A stretch of 64,000 bases of DNA from Beijerinckiaceae bacterium (lineage in GTDB: Bacteria; Bacteroidota; Bacteroidia; Chitinophagales; Chitinophagaceae). The stretch lies in NCBI GenBank assembly GCA_903970475.1, contig CAJCIQ010000142.1:47219-111218 (forward strand), given 5' to 3'. The notes below the pieces were generated by a model. That model saw only the letters and a list, made by a program, of their open reading frames with translations. It made no database searches and had not been told where the DNA came from. Made by a program: the position numbers and the translations under genes. Every line of letters begins with the position of its first letter. Position 1 is the first letter of the stretch. Positions 16,187 to 24,449 of this stretch are shown piece after piece.

Positions 16187-16283
16187 ATAACATCTACTGC
16201 GGCTTTGGGAGCTTCGACGCTCTGAGGAAACATCATACATCGAAACGCTGTTTGATTCCAATGTGTGCGGGATGCGAACAATA

Positions 16284-16724
16284 CTAACCCGTCATTATTC
16301 GTTTCAGATCTTTCAACCGTTGACGGACATTGCGTCGCAGTATATGCAATATCCAACCAGAAGCCAGGTTAAAAGGGAATCTTAGGGTAAAGGAATAGAG
16401 AAAAATAACCTTTGTCTGTCTGCCTTCCTTTTTAAATCGCCAGGAACCCTGGAAAGTGCTGAACAAAAATGGGCCTTTGGTCATTTGAATGGCAGTGACT
16501 TCCGGTCTTCTAAAGGAAACGTACTGAGTCACCATACCAAGCCCGTTCCGTGCGACACAGTATACCCTAACGCCGATGCCAGCAGCCGTCGCCCCATCGA
16601 TGAGATCTGCTGCCTGCAAAAAGGTATCCCAACGCAGGCGCTGATGATAATCCTGGGTGTAGTCGAAAACCTGTTCAGGGGTAGCGTCAATGAGAATGGA
16701 TTCTTCGAACCTGAGGGATTTCAT
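16284..16724 (-). CDS. SRPBCC-family protein (polyketide cyclase/coenzyme Q-binding type)
   Basis: 146 residues forming one START-like domain: RFEESILIDATPEQVFDYTQDYHQRLRWD at the front, then VTQYVSFRRPEVTAIQM, FQGSWRFKKEGRQTKVIFLYSF and a C-terminal amphipathic helix ILRRNVRQRLKDLKRIM. Probable cytoplasmic binder of a hydrophobic ligand; exact role unknown. The start lies seven bases behind the stop of the DUF3455 gene, so the two are probably one transcript. Confidence 0.82.
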   Translation of the reverse strand: MKSLRFEESILIDATPEQVFDYTQDYHQRLRWDTFLQAADLIDGATAAGIGVRVYCVARNGLGMVTQYVSFRRPEVTAIQMTKGPFLFSTFQGSWRFKKEGRQTKVIFLYSFTLRFPFNLASGWILHILRRNVRQRLKDLKRIMTG

Positions 16725-16730
16725 GTATGA

Positions 16731-17279
16731 CTATTTCTCCCCGTAAAACCAATACTCAGCCGTATAAGGAACAGAAATAGATTCGCCCAGGTGCTCCTTG
16801 GTGGCGCCGGTATAAGGCGCTTTTCCACCTTTGGTATTGGTTCGTTGGATATACAAAGTGGATCTCAAGGGTCCATATCCGGTAGCATCGATGGTCTTCA
16901 GCAATAACCATGCAATGGCTGAGGTATCTGGAGAAGGCATTTGCTGCACCCTTGCGCCGGTAATAATGGAACCATCGGTGCTTTCCCAAACGGGTTGGTG
17001 TTCGGGGTTGTAATAGTGCTTGCCTATTTGCTGGCGGTAATTATCCTTTGAATATAGGTTTGCTTTGGGCTCAAATAATGACCAGACATACTTTGTAGAG
17101 TCTTTGGAGTCGAAAACACAAACATAGGTTTGTACGCCTCGGGCAAATGCATGCAAAATCAATTTTGATCCATCAGGAACGGTAATGGGGTTGGGTGATT
17201 GTTGAGCATAAGCTTGAGCCAACAAGAGGCTCAAGGCGAATGCACAAGTCAGTCGAAAAGCGGGAAGGTGCGTCTGCAT
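16731..17279 (-). CDS. Secreted DUF3455 protein
   Basis: 182 residues with a signal peptide (ending LLLAQAYAQQ). The mature protein follows the DUF3455 pattern: ITVPDGSKLILHAFARGVQTYVC, YVWSLFEPKANLY, HYYNPEHQPVWESTDGSIITGARV, IAWLLLKTIDATGYGPL and the final AEYWFYGEK. DUF3455 proteins are exported and of unknown function. It is first of a two-gene leftward unit with the SRPBCC gene, and divergent from an alpha/beta hydrolase gene 57 bases away. Confidence 0.82.
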   Translation of the reverse strand: MQTHLPAFRLTCAFALSLLLAQAYAQQSPNPITVPDGSKLILHAFARGVQTYVCVFDSKDSTKYVWSLFEPKANLYSKDNYRQQIGKHYYNPEHQPVWESTDGSIITGARVQQMPSPDTSAIAWLLLKTIDATGYGPLRSTLYIQRTNTKGGKAPYTGATKEHLGESISVPYTAEYWFYGEK

Positions 17280-17336
17280 GGGTTAAAGTAAATAAGAGAC
17301 CCAAATTAGGGAAATTCTGAGTAAATTAGTGTAGTC

Positions 17337-18221
17337 ATGAAAACGCCAATCGATTCTTTCTCCCACCAATACACGACAGTTAACGGTGTCCGCCTCCATT
17401 ATGTTACTGCCGGTTCCGGCTCTCCCCTACTGCTTTGGCATGGATTCTGTGAAACCTGGTATTGCTGGAGGGAAGTAATGAGCATTCTCTCAGAAAAATA
17501 TTTGGTCATTGCTCCGGACATGCGGGGCTATGGAGACTCTGATAAACCAGCTGAAGGTTACGATGGATTAACCCTGGCTGAAGACTTCAGGGCTATTGTG
17601 CAACACCTCTCGCATGAACCCGTATACATTGCGGCTCACGACATGGGCGCTCCGGCTGCGCTGCTTTATGCAGCCCACTATCCTGAAGAAATAAAGGCCC
17701 TGGCTTACATTGAAGAACCGCTGATCACCAGGGATGCGCTCATGCAAAATCATGCCTTCAATCCGGAGACGGCTTCAACCGGCAGACTATGGTGGTGGAA
17801 GCTTGCGCTTGCTCCTGAAGTAGCGGATCGACTGATTGTGGGCAGGGAAAGGGAGTTCCTGACCTGGTTTTACAAATACAACACCTTTGGACAAAAAGGC
17901 ATTCCTGAAGAGTCTGTAACGGAGTACCTGCGGTCTTTCAATGGAATTGAAGGCGTTAATGGCGCCTTAGGCGTATACAGGGCTATCTTCAAGACGATGG
18001 AACAAACCGAACCCTTCCTGTTTCCTTCCAGGCATTTGAAAGTGCCCATATTGGGGGTTGGGGGCATTTCATCCAGAGGGCGTACCGTTATGGAACAGTT
18101 CAGCCCTATTGCACTTCACACAAGCGGAGAAGTAATGGAACAATGCGGGCACTTCCCTTCTGAGGAAAAGCCTCAAGCGCTGGCGGCTTTGCTGGATAAT
18201 TACTTCGTTAAGTTCACTTAG
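17337..18221 (+). CDS. Alpha/beta hydrolase with aspartate nucleophile (epoxide hydrolase/dehalogenase type)
   Basis: 294 residues. The motif set is that of epoxide hydrolases and haloalkane/haloacetate dehalogenases: the HGF oxyanion motif in LLLWHGFCETWYCWREV, IAPDMRGYGDSDKP, and a nucleophile elbow AAHDMGAPAALLYA with Asp102 instead of serine. The cap region contains GRLWWWKLALAPEVADRL and the catalytic histidine lies in EQCGHFPSEEKP. Substrate unknown. No signal peptide. The gene stands alone, facing the remains of an ABC permease gene. Confidence 0.88.
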   Translation: MKTPIDSFSHQYTTVNGVRLHYVTAGSGSPLLLWHGFCETWYCWREVMSILSEKYLVIAPDMRGYGDSDKPAEGYDGLTLAEDFRAIVQHLSHEPVYIAAHDMGAPAALLYAAHYPEEIKALAYIEEPLITRDALMQNHAFNPETASTGRLWWWKLALAPEVADRLIVGREREFLTWFYKYNTFGQKGIPEESVTEYLRSFNGIEGVNGALGVYRAIFKTMEQTEPFLFPSRHLKVPILGVGGISSRGRTVMEQFSPIALHTSGEVMEQCGHFPSEEKPQALAALLDNYFVKFT

Positions 18222-18222
18222 G

Positions 18223-19892
18223 CTATTCTACCTTCAGACTCTTGATGGGATTAGATACCGCAGCCTTCAGTGCAATCAGCATGGCGATCAGGATCAGACG
18301 GAGGAAGCTTCCCGAAAGCAGGAAAAGAATATTGGTGGAATCAGCGCCTAACACCTTGCTTATCATCCTGATGGTATGATCAGGATCGTACTGAGCCCAG
18401 CGTTGCGCTATCTTTTGCTGTACATTCTCCAACTGTTACCCCTTCACGCTGATCGAAAAAATGCCGGATCCGAATTTGGCCGCATTGGCCATGACCAAAG
18501 GAGAAATTTCCTTGTGCAGCGATTGATAATGATAATCCTTTATTACTCCGATAACGGTATAGACGGTTTTGGGAGCGGAAGAATCATAGGGCCAGGGATT
18601 AAAATTGAGTTCATTGCAGGTAATCCTGGCTCCAATGGGATTTGTCAGACCGAAGTCTTTGACTGCCTTTTCATTCAGCACTAGGGCAAATGAATCTGTG
18701 GGAAAATCTTTGGAAAAAAAACGACCCTGCTTCAGCTCCAGGCCCAATAGTCGGGCATACTCGTCTCCCACGTAAATGGTCTTTTCTGTGCGGGCCGCAT
18801 TATTTCCTATGGAGTTCATGGAACAGATAGGTAATCCGTGGCTGCCTGGCATTTGGCCCAGAGCGCTCGCTTCAACTCCCGGCATCGCCTTCACCTCCTC
18901 CATGAAGGTATTCATATGTTGCTGTAGATGCCATACAGAGCCAATGCTCAAAATATGATCCTTCTTAAAGCCCAGTTGATCCCCCATCACAAAACTCATT
19001 TGCTTATAAATGATCAATGTACAGGTGATCAGTATGATGGAAATGGAAAACTGAAATACCACCAGGCCATTGCGCAGGGCCAGCCCAGCTTTTGAGGACT
19101 TCATACGACCCTTAAGGACCAAGATGGGTTCGAAAGAATACAGAACCAGTGCAGGATACAGGCCAGCTATTATACCTACCATTGCGGCAAATCCCAAAAT
19201 ACCCAACAGGGTCAAAGGCTGGAACAGCCAATGAAATTGAACATTACCACCGGTAAGGTGGTTCAGTGTAGGAGTCAGCAGGTACGTAATCCCTACGGCC
19301 AGCAAGGTGCTGACAAAACTGAATAATATGGATTCGGCCAAAAACTGAGAGATCAACTGGCGCTTTTCAGAACCCAATACCTTACGAGCCCCTACTTCTC
19401 TGGAAGCTTGGCCTCCAGGGCCTTAGCATCCGCATGATCCTTCAGTACCAGATAGGTGAAATAATTTAAATCGTAAAAATTCGGTTCATTAATATCTCCA
19501 AAATTTAAAGTAGAACACAACAGATCCCATTGGAGATGGGCTTTTTCAGGCCAGTCTTTCACGACTCCCTGCACTTTATAATCCTTATTTCCTTCGAAAT
19601 TCAGGGTTTGTCCAATGGCCTTTTCAGCAGATCCAAAATACTTAATGGCAGTACTTTCATTCAACACCAGGGTATTGGCGCTGTGCATGGCTGTTTTGGG
19701 ATCTCCTGCCACCGCTTGTCCCTGAAAGATCTCAAAGAAGTTGGAATCAGCGAACACCACATGTTTTTCCTCAAAATGTTTCGTACCCGAGAGAACGGCA
19801 ATACCCGTTGCAAGCCCCAGCAAGTTAATGGCGGAATAGACTTTCCTTTTCAGGAAGTTCCTGAAAAGGAGACGGAAGTAGTTTTTAAGCAT
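18223..19892 (-). pseudogene. MacB/FtsX-type ABC transporter permease, decayed by several internal deletions
   Basis: Normal members in this phylum are about 790 residues; here about 550 codons remain. From the ATG at 19892 the start is typical (LKNYFRLLFRNFLKRKVYSAINLLGLATGIA), but it joins straight to TKHFEEKHVVFADSNFFEIF, losing about 70 residues. At about 19392 LEAKLPEK runs into a stop, and the reading continues in another frame with EVGARKVLGSEKRQLISQFL, so a long central piece is gone. An in-frame TAA stands at 18438-18436 after IFSISVKG. Two more gaps remove most of the last membrane helices before the normal ending AAVSNPIKSLKVE. Clearly non-functional; no partner ATPase gene is nearby. 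Confidence 0.85.
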
Positions 19893-20045
19893 GGCTATGT
19901 TGGTTTACGGGCCAGGAGACTTCGTAAAAGAACGAAATATAGCCAGGTCTAGTAATAAGGAATTATGAAGTGAACATAGCCCTGCGCTTACGCTTGCCCT
20001 AGCCCAAGCATTCCATCGGCTTCAGGGGGCCATTACCCCAAGACC

Positions 20046-21287
20046 TTAGCCACTGCGCCTTTGAGATTGAGCGCCAGCGTCTTCATGATTAATGGTAAAC
20101 AACTTCACCAAATGGTCCAGTCCCTTGGGACTATGCATAATGGCCATTTGCTCCAGGGTTTCAGAAGCCATGGCGGAAGCCCGGGCAAGCATTTGGCGCT
20201 CAAAGGCCGCAATGGCAGCGGCGGCGGCCGAGGAATCAACAGCGGCACCAGAACCAGCGGCGGCGTTCGAAGAAGCAGCGGCAGCATCCGAACCAGCAGC
20301 GCCGCTCAACGCCCGCGCTAGCTCCAACGCGTCCAGCATAGCCATATTCACCCCTTCCCCTGCGTAAAAGGGCATAAGGTGCGCTGCATCTCCCACCAGC
20401 GTCAGGTTGGGTTTACTGGTCCATTGCTGGTCTAAAGGATAACAGTACTGGGGCCTGAGCACATAAGGCGGTTTAGCCTGATCGAACAAGGTATCCCAAA
20501 TTGGGCCCCAGCCTTTAAATTCATCCGCAAACCAGGCTTTCACATAGGCCGATGAATTTAGATCTATACCCGTAGCCGAGACCCAATTTTCGGGAGCGGC
20601 AAAGCCCGCATAAAATACGAGGCTTCCATCGCCCTTGGAACTAACGATCAAGCTTTTGGAATCCCCCAGTGCAAAAATCTTTCCCCCTTTAAGTAAATGG
20701 CCGATGGCGGGCACAACAGTTGCTGCATTATACACGCTTCCTTCTATACCCATGATACCGGCATAAAAGGGCTTAATATCCGTGAGATAGGGACGCACTT
20801 TGGAGTTTGCGCCATCCGCACCAATGACAATATCGGCGTACACCGAAGCGGCATTTTCAAACGCAAGCATCCATCCGAGGGCAGTAGGTTCCATACCTAC
20901 AAAACGACTATTCCATACCACCGTTCCAGGTTGTAAGGAATCCAATAAAATATCCCTCAGGGGTCCTCGGTCTATTTCCGGACGGAAGCGTTCTCCTTCC
21001 AGGAATCCAGTATTGATGGGTTCATCATGGACGACGGTTCCCTTCTTGTCTACCACGCAAGTCTTATCTGCGCCGGGCCGGTAGTGCTGCTTAAAAGCAT
21101 CCATGAGTCCCGCTTCCTGTAAAGCTGCCAGGCCGGATTCCTGGTGCAGGTCCAGGGTAGCCCCCTGAACCCGAACTTGCCTGTTCTGATCCCTTTCATA
21201 CACATGTACCTCGAATCCTTTCATTTGTAGCAGCCTGGCCAGGGTCAATCCGCTGGGGCCTCCTCCGATAATGGCGATCTTTATCAT
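20046..21287 (-). CDS. FAD-dependent monooxygenase of the TetX-like family
   Basis: 413 residues from the ATG at 21287, which overlaps the TetR stop as ATGA. FAD-binding motif IAIIGGGPSGLTLARLL, VYERD, then RVQGATLDLHQESGLAAL and RPEIDRGPLRDILLDSL, and the second FAD motif LTLVGDAAHLMPFYAGEGVN. This is the TetX/flavin hydroxylase group, members of which hydroxylate tetracyclines or other aromatic compounds; specificity cannot be told. Near the C-terminus lies an Ala/Ser/Gly-rich insertion of about 30 residues (after LELARAL), GC-rich in the DNA, in the region before the final helix. It is co-transcribed with the TetR regulator. Confidence 0.85.
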   Translation of the reverse strand: MIKIAIIGGGPSGLTLARLLQMKGFEVHVYERDQNRQVRVQGATLDLHQESGLAALQEAGLMDAFKQHYRPGADKTCVVDKKGTVVHDEPINTGFLEGERFRPEIDRGPLRDILLDSLQPGTVVWNSRFVGMEPTALGWMLAFENAASVYADIVIGADGANSKVRPYLTDIKPFYAGIMGIEGSVYNAATVVPAIGHLLKGGKIFALGDSKSLIVSSKGDGSLVFYAGFAAPENWVSATGIDLNSSAYVKAWFADEFKGWGPIWDTLFDQAKPPYVLRPQYCYPLDQQWTSKPNLTLVGDAAHLMPFYAGEGVNMAMLDALELARALSGAAGSDAAAASSNAAAGSGAAVDSSAAAAAIAAFERQMLARASAMASETLEQMAIMHSPKGLDHLVKLFTINHEDAGAQSQRRSG

Positions 21288-21868
21288 AGTTGTAATCCTT
21301 TTATTAATGTTTGGCAGCAAGTCCGGAATAAGTCTTCCGTGATGACCGCTGGGTGTTCAAAATGTTCCTGGATCAGGTCTAGCAATGGGGCAAACGTCAG
21401 GGCCCTAAAGGCAGGCATAGGCATATCTCTGATGACACCTTTCTCACCCAACGTTGCTACCCACTTGTGCACAGGCCTGAAGAACATGCCTTCCTCTATA
21501 TTCCTTTCCCTGAATGCCCGATTGAGTAAGGGAGAGGACCTTCCATACTGCATAAGGGCAAAGGCTTCCCGGTGCTCCATGAAATAATACCAGGTGTTGG
21601 ACCAGAGACATTTAATGCCGAGGTCCAAAGACATGCTTCCGGAAAAACCATGCAGGACGGCCTTTTCATATGAACTCAACACCTCATCCACAAATAGTTT
21701 GATCAGGAAATCGTCCTTGTCTTTATACTTGATGTAAATGGTCCTTGGCGACACACCTGCTGCCTTGGCCAGCTTTTGCATGCTCAGGTTCTCTAAGCCC
21801 TCTTCACTGATGATGGCCAGGGCTTTCTCCCGGATGGAAGCTTCTTTTTCGAGGTTTTTGGGTCTCAT
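21284..21868 (-). CDS. TetR-family repressor
   Basis: 194 residues. The N-terminal HTH is typical: ASIREKALAIISEEGLENLSMQKLAKAAGVSPRTIYIKYKDKDDFLIKLF. The rest is the helical ligand-binding domain. It is first in a two-gene unit with the TetX-like monooxygenase (four-base ATGA overlap). Its own promoter contains a perfect palindrome between the -33 and -7 boxes, so autorepression relieved by a ligand, probably the substrate of the monooxygenase, is the likely control. Confidence 0.92.
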   Translation of the reverse strand: MRPKNLEKEASIREKALAIISEEGLENLSMQKLAKAAGVSPRTIYIKYKDKDDFLIKLFVDEVLSSYEKAVLHGFSGSMSLDLGIKCLWSNTWYYFMEHREAFALMQYGRSSPLLNRAFRERNIEEGMFFRPVHKWVATLGEKGVIRDMPMPAFRALTFAPLLDLIQEHFEHPAVITEDLFRTCCQTLIKGLQL

Positions 21869-21902
21869 AATGCTAAGGTGGCGACAGGGCGCCGACGTGG
21901 TT

Positions 21903-21934
21903 CAAATATAAGTAAACGTTTATTTACTTACAAT
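21903..21934 (-). promoter_or_regulatory. TetR promoter with operator in the spacer
   Basis: On the minus strand ATTG (21934-21931), 20 bases, then TATATTTG (21910-21903). The spacer is filled by the inverted repeat TAAGTAAA-N6-TTTACTTA (plus strand 21909-21930) with an inner palindrome TAAACGTTTA (21913-21922). A repressor bound there would block RNA polymerase. Confidence 0.75.
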
Positions 21935-21946
21935 AGGCGAGCATAT

Positions 21947-21974
21947 AAAAAGCCCCTGACGAGAAGGCCAGGGG
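21947..21974 (-). terminator. Terminator behind the GH20-PA14 gene
   Basis: Read leftward: CCCCTG (from 21974-21969), a ten-base loop, CAGGGG (21958-21953), then C and a T run. It lies 55 bases after the hexosaminidase stop and separates it from the TetR unit. Confidence 0.65.
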
Positions 21975-22028
21975 ATCAAGTTATTGATTATAAATATTTT
22001 ACAGATCTGTAAGTTGGCGGTCTAAGGG

Positions 22029-24326
22029 CTATCGGCCGAACCAATCTGACGGAACCGCCTGGGGCGCACTATTATGTAAACTATAAGTCAGGTGCAGGGC
22101 ATTGCCCCCTCCCCCATCCATATAATCCAGCAGGAACGGATGTGCCCCCTTTTGCAGGGCTACCTGTCCACTTTTCTCCCGGGCGGAATGATAACCATCG
22201 TTATCCACCACCAGCCTATCTCCTATTTTCAAAACACTACCATCGTCAGAAGTCAAAAAGAAGCTATAGATCCCGGTTTCCGGAACCTGAATAAAGCCCC
22301 GGAACTGTAGACCAAATCCAGTATCCGGCATACCGGAAGGAATGCCAACGGAAGAGAGCACCATGCTGCTGTCTCCCTTACCGTTCATCTTGGTGGTCAG
22401 TGGAAATTCACCCCTGTAGAGATTCACTGCCAATCCCGGTTGCAAAACGGGAGAAGCAGAAACCGCATAGCTCTGTCGGTCAAAGGAAATCGTTTGAATA
22501 TCCCCCCTTCGCCCAGAGGCGGTAAAGGCCGCGAGGTTCACCTTACAACTCTTCACAATCGATATGGGTTGGGTGAGCACCGGTGAGTGCGCGTTAGGCC
22601 AGGAGCCATCGGTCGTGTAACGCAAAGTAAGCCTGCCGGAAGGCGCAGCCATCATAAAAGAATCGGTATCGATGAATACCCTTCTCTCCGCTACTTCAGG
22701 AAGGTCAGGTAAACGGTAATTGATGTGCAACCTATCGAGGCGTTCGTACTGTTGGTTCATCCGGACCATATAAGAATCAAACAGGTCCTTATGGGTCCAG
22801 CCCAGTTCTGCTAAGGCCGTCAACCGAGGCATGATTAAGTAATCGGCCCTGTCCTCCGTAGGGACCCTTTCCGTCCAGAGGTTGGCCTGCACGCCGATGA
22901 TGTTCTGGGCCTGGGAAGCACTCATCCTGTAGAGGGAATCCGTAGGATTGTAATGATAGACAGAAGAAAGGGAGTTCCTGTCAGGCCAGGCATCAAAGTA
23001 GAATGGTCCGTCAGGACTCATAATCACCTTATTTCCGTTGGCCGCGGCCTTACGCGGGGCGTCACGGGCCCAGGGTCTCCAGAACATGACTACGGCGGAG
23101 GAATCTATGCCACCCTGGACGATTTCGTCCCATCCAACCAAAGTTTTTCCCCTGGACTGAAAAAAGCGTTGCATATATCCGGTGAAAAAACTCTGTAAAC
23201 TATCCTCCGTCGGAATATGTTGCTGGGCCATGAAACGTTGCACCATGGGGGATTTTTTCCAATCACTTTTTTCGACTTCATCTCCGCCTATGTGGATGTA
23301 CTTGGATGGGAATAAATTAGCGATCTCCCCAAAAACATTCATGGCAAACTGAAAAACCGTGTCCTTACAAGGGCATATGGGCACTGAAAACCCATCTCTG
23401 TTTCCAGAGGGGACAGGCTCGCAAGTCAACCAGGGATATTGCAGGATGGCCGCCATCATATGACCCGGCATGTCGATTTCGGGTATGATTTCTATATGCC
23501 TGGAGGCAGCATAGCGAATGATGTCCTTCATTTGCTCCTGGGTGTAAAAACCACCATACTGACCGCCACGTATATGCGCCGGATCAATCTTGAAATCCGG
23601 GTTACCTGTCGTGGCAGCCAATTTCATGCAAGCAGAATCCTGATTATTGAAACTCCGCCAGGCACTGCGCTGGGTAAGCAATGGATACTTCTTTATTTCT
23701 ATCCTCCAGCCCTGGTCGTCGGTTAGGTGCAAGTGGAGCTTATTCATCTTGTACAAGGCCATCATGTCAATGTATTTTTTCACATAAGCCACAGAAAAGA
23801 AATGCCTGGACACGTCCAGCATCATGCCCCTGTAAGGATAGGCGGGGTCGTCCTCTATTTCCACGCAGGGCGCCTCCAGGCTTTGACCATGGTCGTTTTC
23901 CAGGGCCGCAGGCAAGAGTTGACGAAGGGTCTGGATGGCATAAAACATACCGGCTGCCGTCCGGGAAGCCAGCATCACGCGATCCGGCGTCACAGACAAG
24001 TAGTAGCCTTCCGAACCCCGGATGGTGGGATCTACTTCCAGGATGATGCAATTGGAAGTGGCCTTGGGTTGCGTCTTCAAAGCCCAGGGACCCACATAAG
24101 CATCCACCATATGACGCAGGTAGGCCTCTTCATCGGTAAAGACGCCAGCGCCCCCCTTGAATACCAGGGAAGTTTGGGTATTAATGGTAAAATGGCCCTC
24201 GGTCACCACCACAGAGGTTGGATAAGGGATCAACGGCAAGGAAGGCAGGGAAGGTTGGGCTTGCAACGGGCCACTCCAGAAAAAGCATCCATAAAACAGG
24301 ATGGAAAGCCAGGATAAGTTTCTCAT
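22029..24326 (-). CDS. GH20 beta-N-acetylhexosaminidase with chitobiase-like and PA14 domains
   Basis: About 765 residues from the ATG at 24326, which gives a signal peptide (MRNLSWLSILFYGCFF). The GH20 N-terminal domain (about 20-145) precedes the catalytic barrel (YPYRGMMLDVSRHFFSVAYV, KLHLHLTDDQGWRIEI, IIPEIDMPGHMMAA) with the catalytic Asp349-Glu350 in HIGGDEVEKSDW. Next comes a chitobiase C-terminal-like region (LTLRYTTDGSWPN) and finally a PA14 domain (FRGFIQVPETGIYSFFLTSDDGS, then LVVDNDGY), often a sugar-binding module. A perfect -7 element TACATTTG (24343-24336, minus) lies just upstream. It follows the SusC/SusD locus on the same strand, which suggests it acts on amino-sugar polymers such as chitin fragments or glycoprotein glycans. 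Confidence 0.93.
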   Translation of the reverse strand: MRNLSWLSILFYGCFFWSGPLQAQPSLPSLPLIPYPTSVVVTEGHFTINTQTSLVFKGGAGVFTDEEAYLRHMVDAYVGPWALKTQPKATSNCIILEVDPTIRGSEGYYLSVTPDRVMLASRTAAGMFYAIQTLRQLLPAALENDHGQSLEAPCVEIEDDPAYPYRGMMLDVSRHFFSVAYVKKYIDMMALYKMNKLHLHLTDDQGWRIEIKKYPLLTQRSAWRSFNNQDSACMKLAATTGNPDFKIDPAHIRGGQYGGFYTQEQMKDIIRYAASRHIEIIPEIDMPGHMMAAILQYPWLTCEPVPSGNRDGFSVPICPCKDTVFQFAMNVFGEIANLFPSKYIHIGGDEVEKSDWKKSPMVQRFMAQQHIPTEDSLQSFFTGYMQRFFQSRGKTLVGWDEIVQGGIDSSAVVMFWRPWARDAPRKAAANGNKVIMSPDGPFYFDAWPDRNSLSSVYHYNPTDSLYRMSASQAQNIIGVQANLWTERVPTEDRADYLIMPRLTALAELGWTHKDLFDSYMVRMNQQYERLDRLHINYRLPDLPEVAERRVFIDTDSFMMAAPSGRLTLRYTTDGSWPNAHSPVLTQPISIVKSCKVNLAAFTASGRRGDIQTISFDRQSYAVSASPVLQPGLAVNLYRGEFPLTTKMNGKGDSSMVLSSVGIPSGMPDTGFGLQFRGFIQVPETGIYSFFLTSDDGSVLKIGDRLVVDNDGYHSAREKSGQVALQKGAHPFLLDYMDGGGGNALHLTYSLHNSAPQAVPSDWFGR

Positions 24327-24400
24327 CAATGGAGGCAAATGTAGGTATTCAGGGTATAAAAGCATCATGGACTATCCGGTCTGCCGGGCGCCCTATTAAA

Positions 24401-24426
24401 AAAATGGCCGGGAATTAATCCCGGCC
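24401..24426 (-). terminator. Terminator behind the unknown secreted-protein gene
   Basis: An 8-bp perfect stem, GGCCGGGA (24406-24413) / TCCCGGCC (24419-24426), loop of five, followed leftward by a run of T (A-run 24398-24404 on the plus strand). Confidence 0.85.
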
Positions 24427-24449
24427 GCTTTATAATAGGTAGAAAAAAC

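Noticed and set aside
18430..18438. Possible separate small gene at the end of the ABC permease remnant
   Set aside because: The 69 codons are in the same frame as the permease, directly behind an in-frame stop, and match the permease C-terminus.
20061..20367. Plus-strand frames rich in Ser, Gly and Ala over the TetX-like gene
   Set aside because: They are produced by the GC-rich repeat insertion read on the wrong strand.
23727..24317. Reading frame of 196 codons antisense to the GH20-PA14 gene
   Set aside because: The opposite strand codes for a clear signal peptide and GH20 N-terminal domain; this frame shows no motif.
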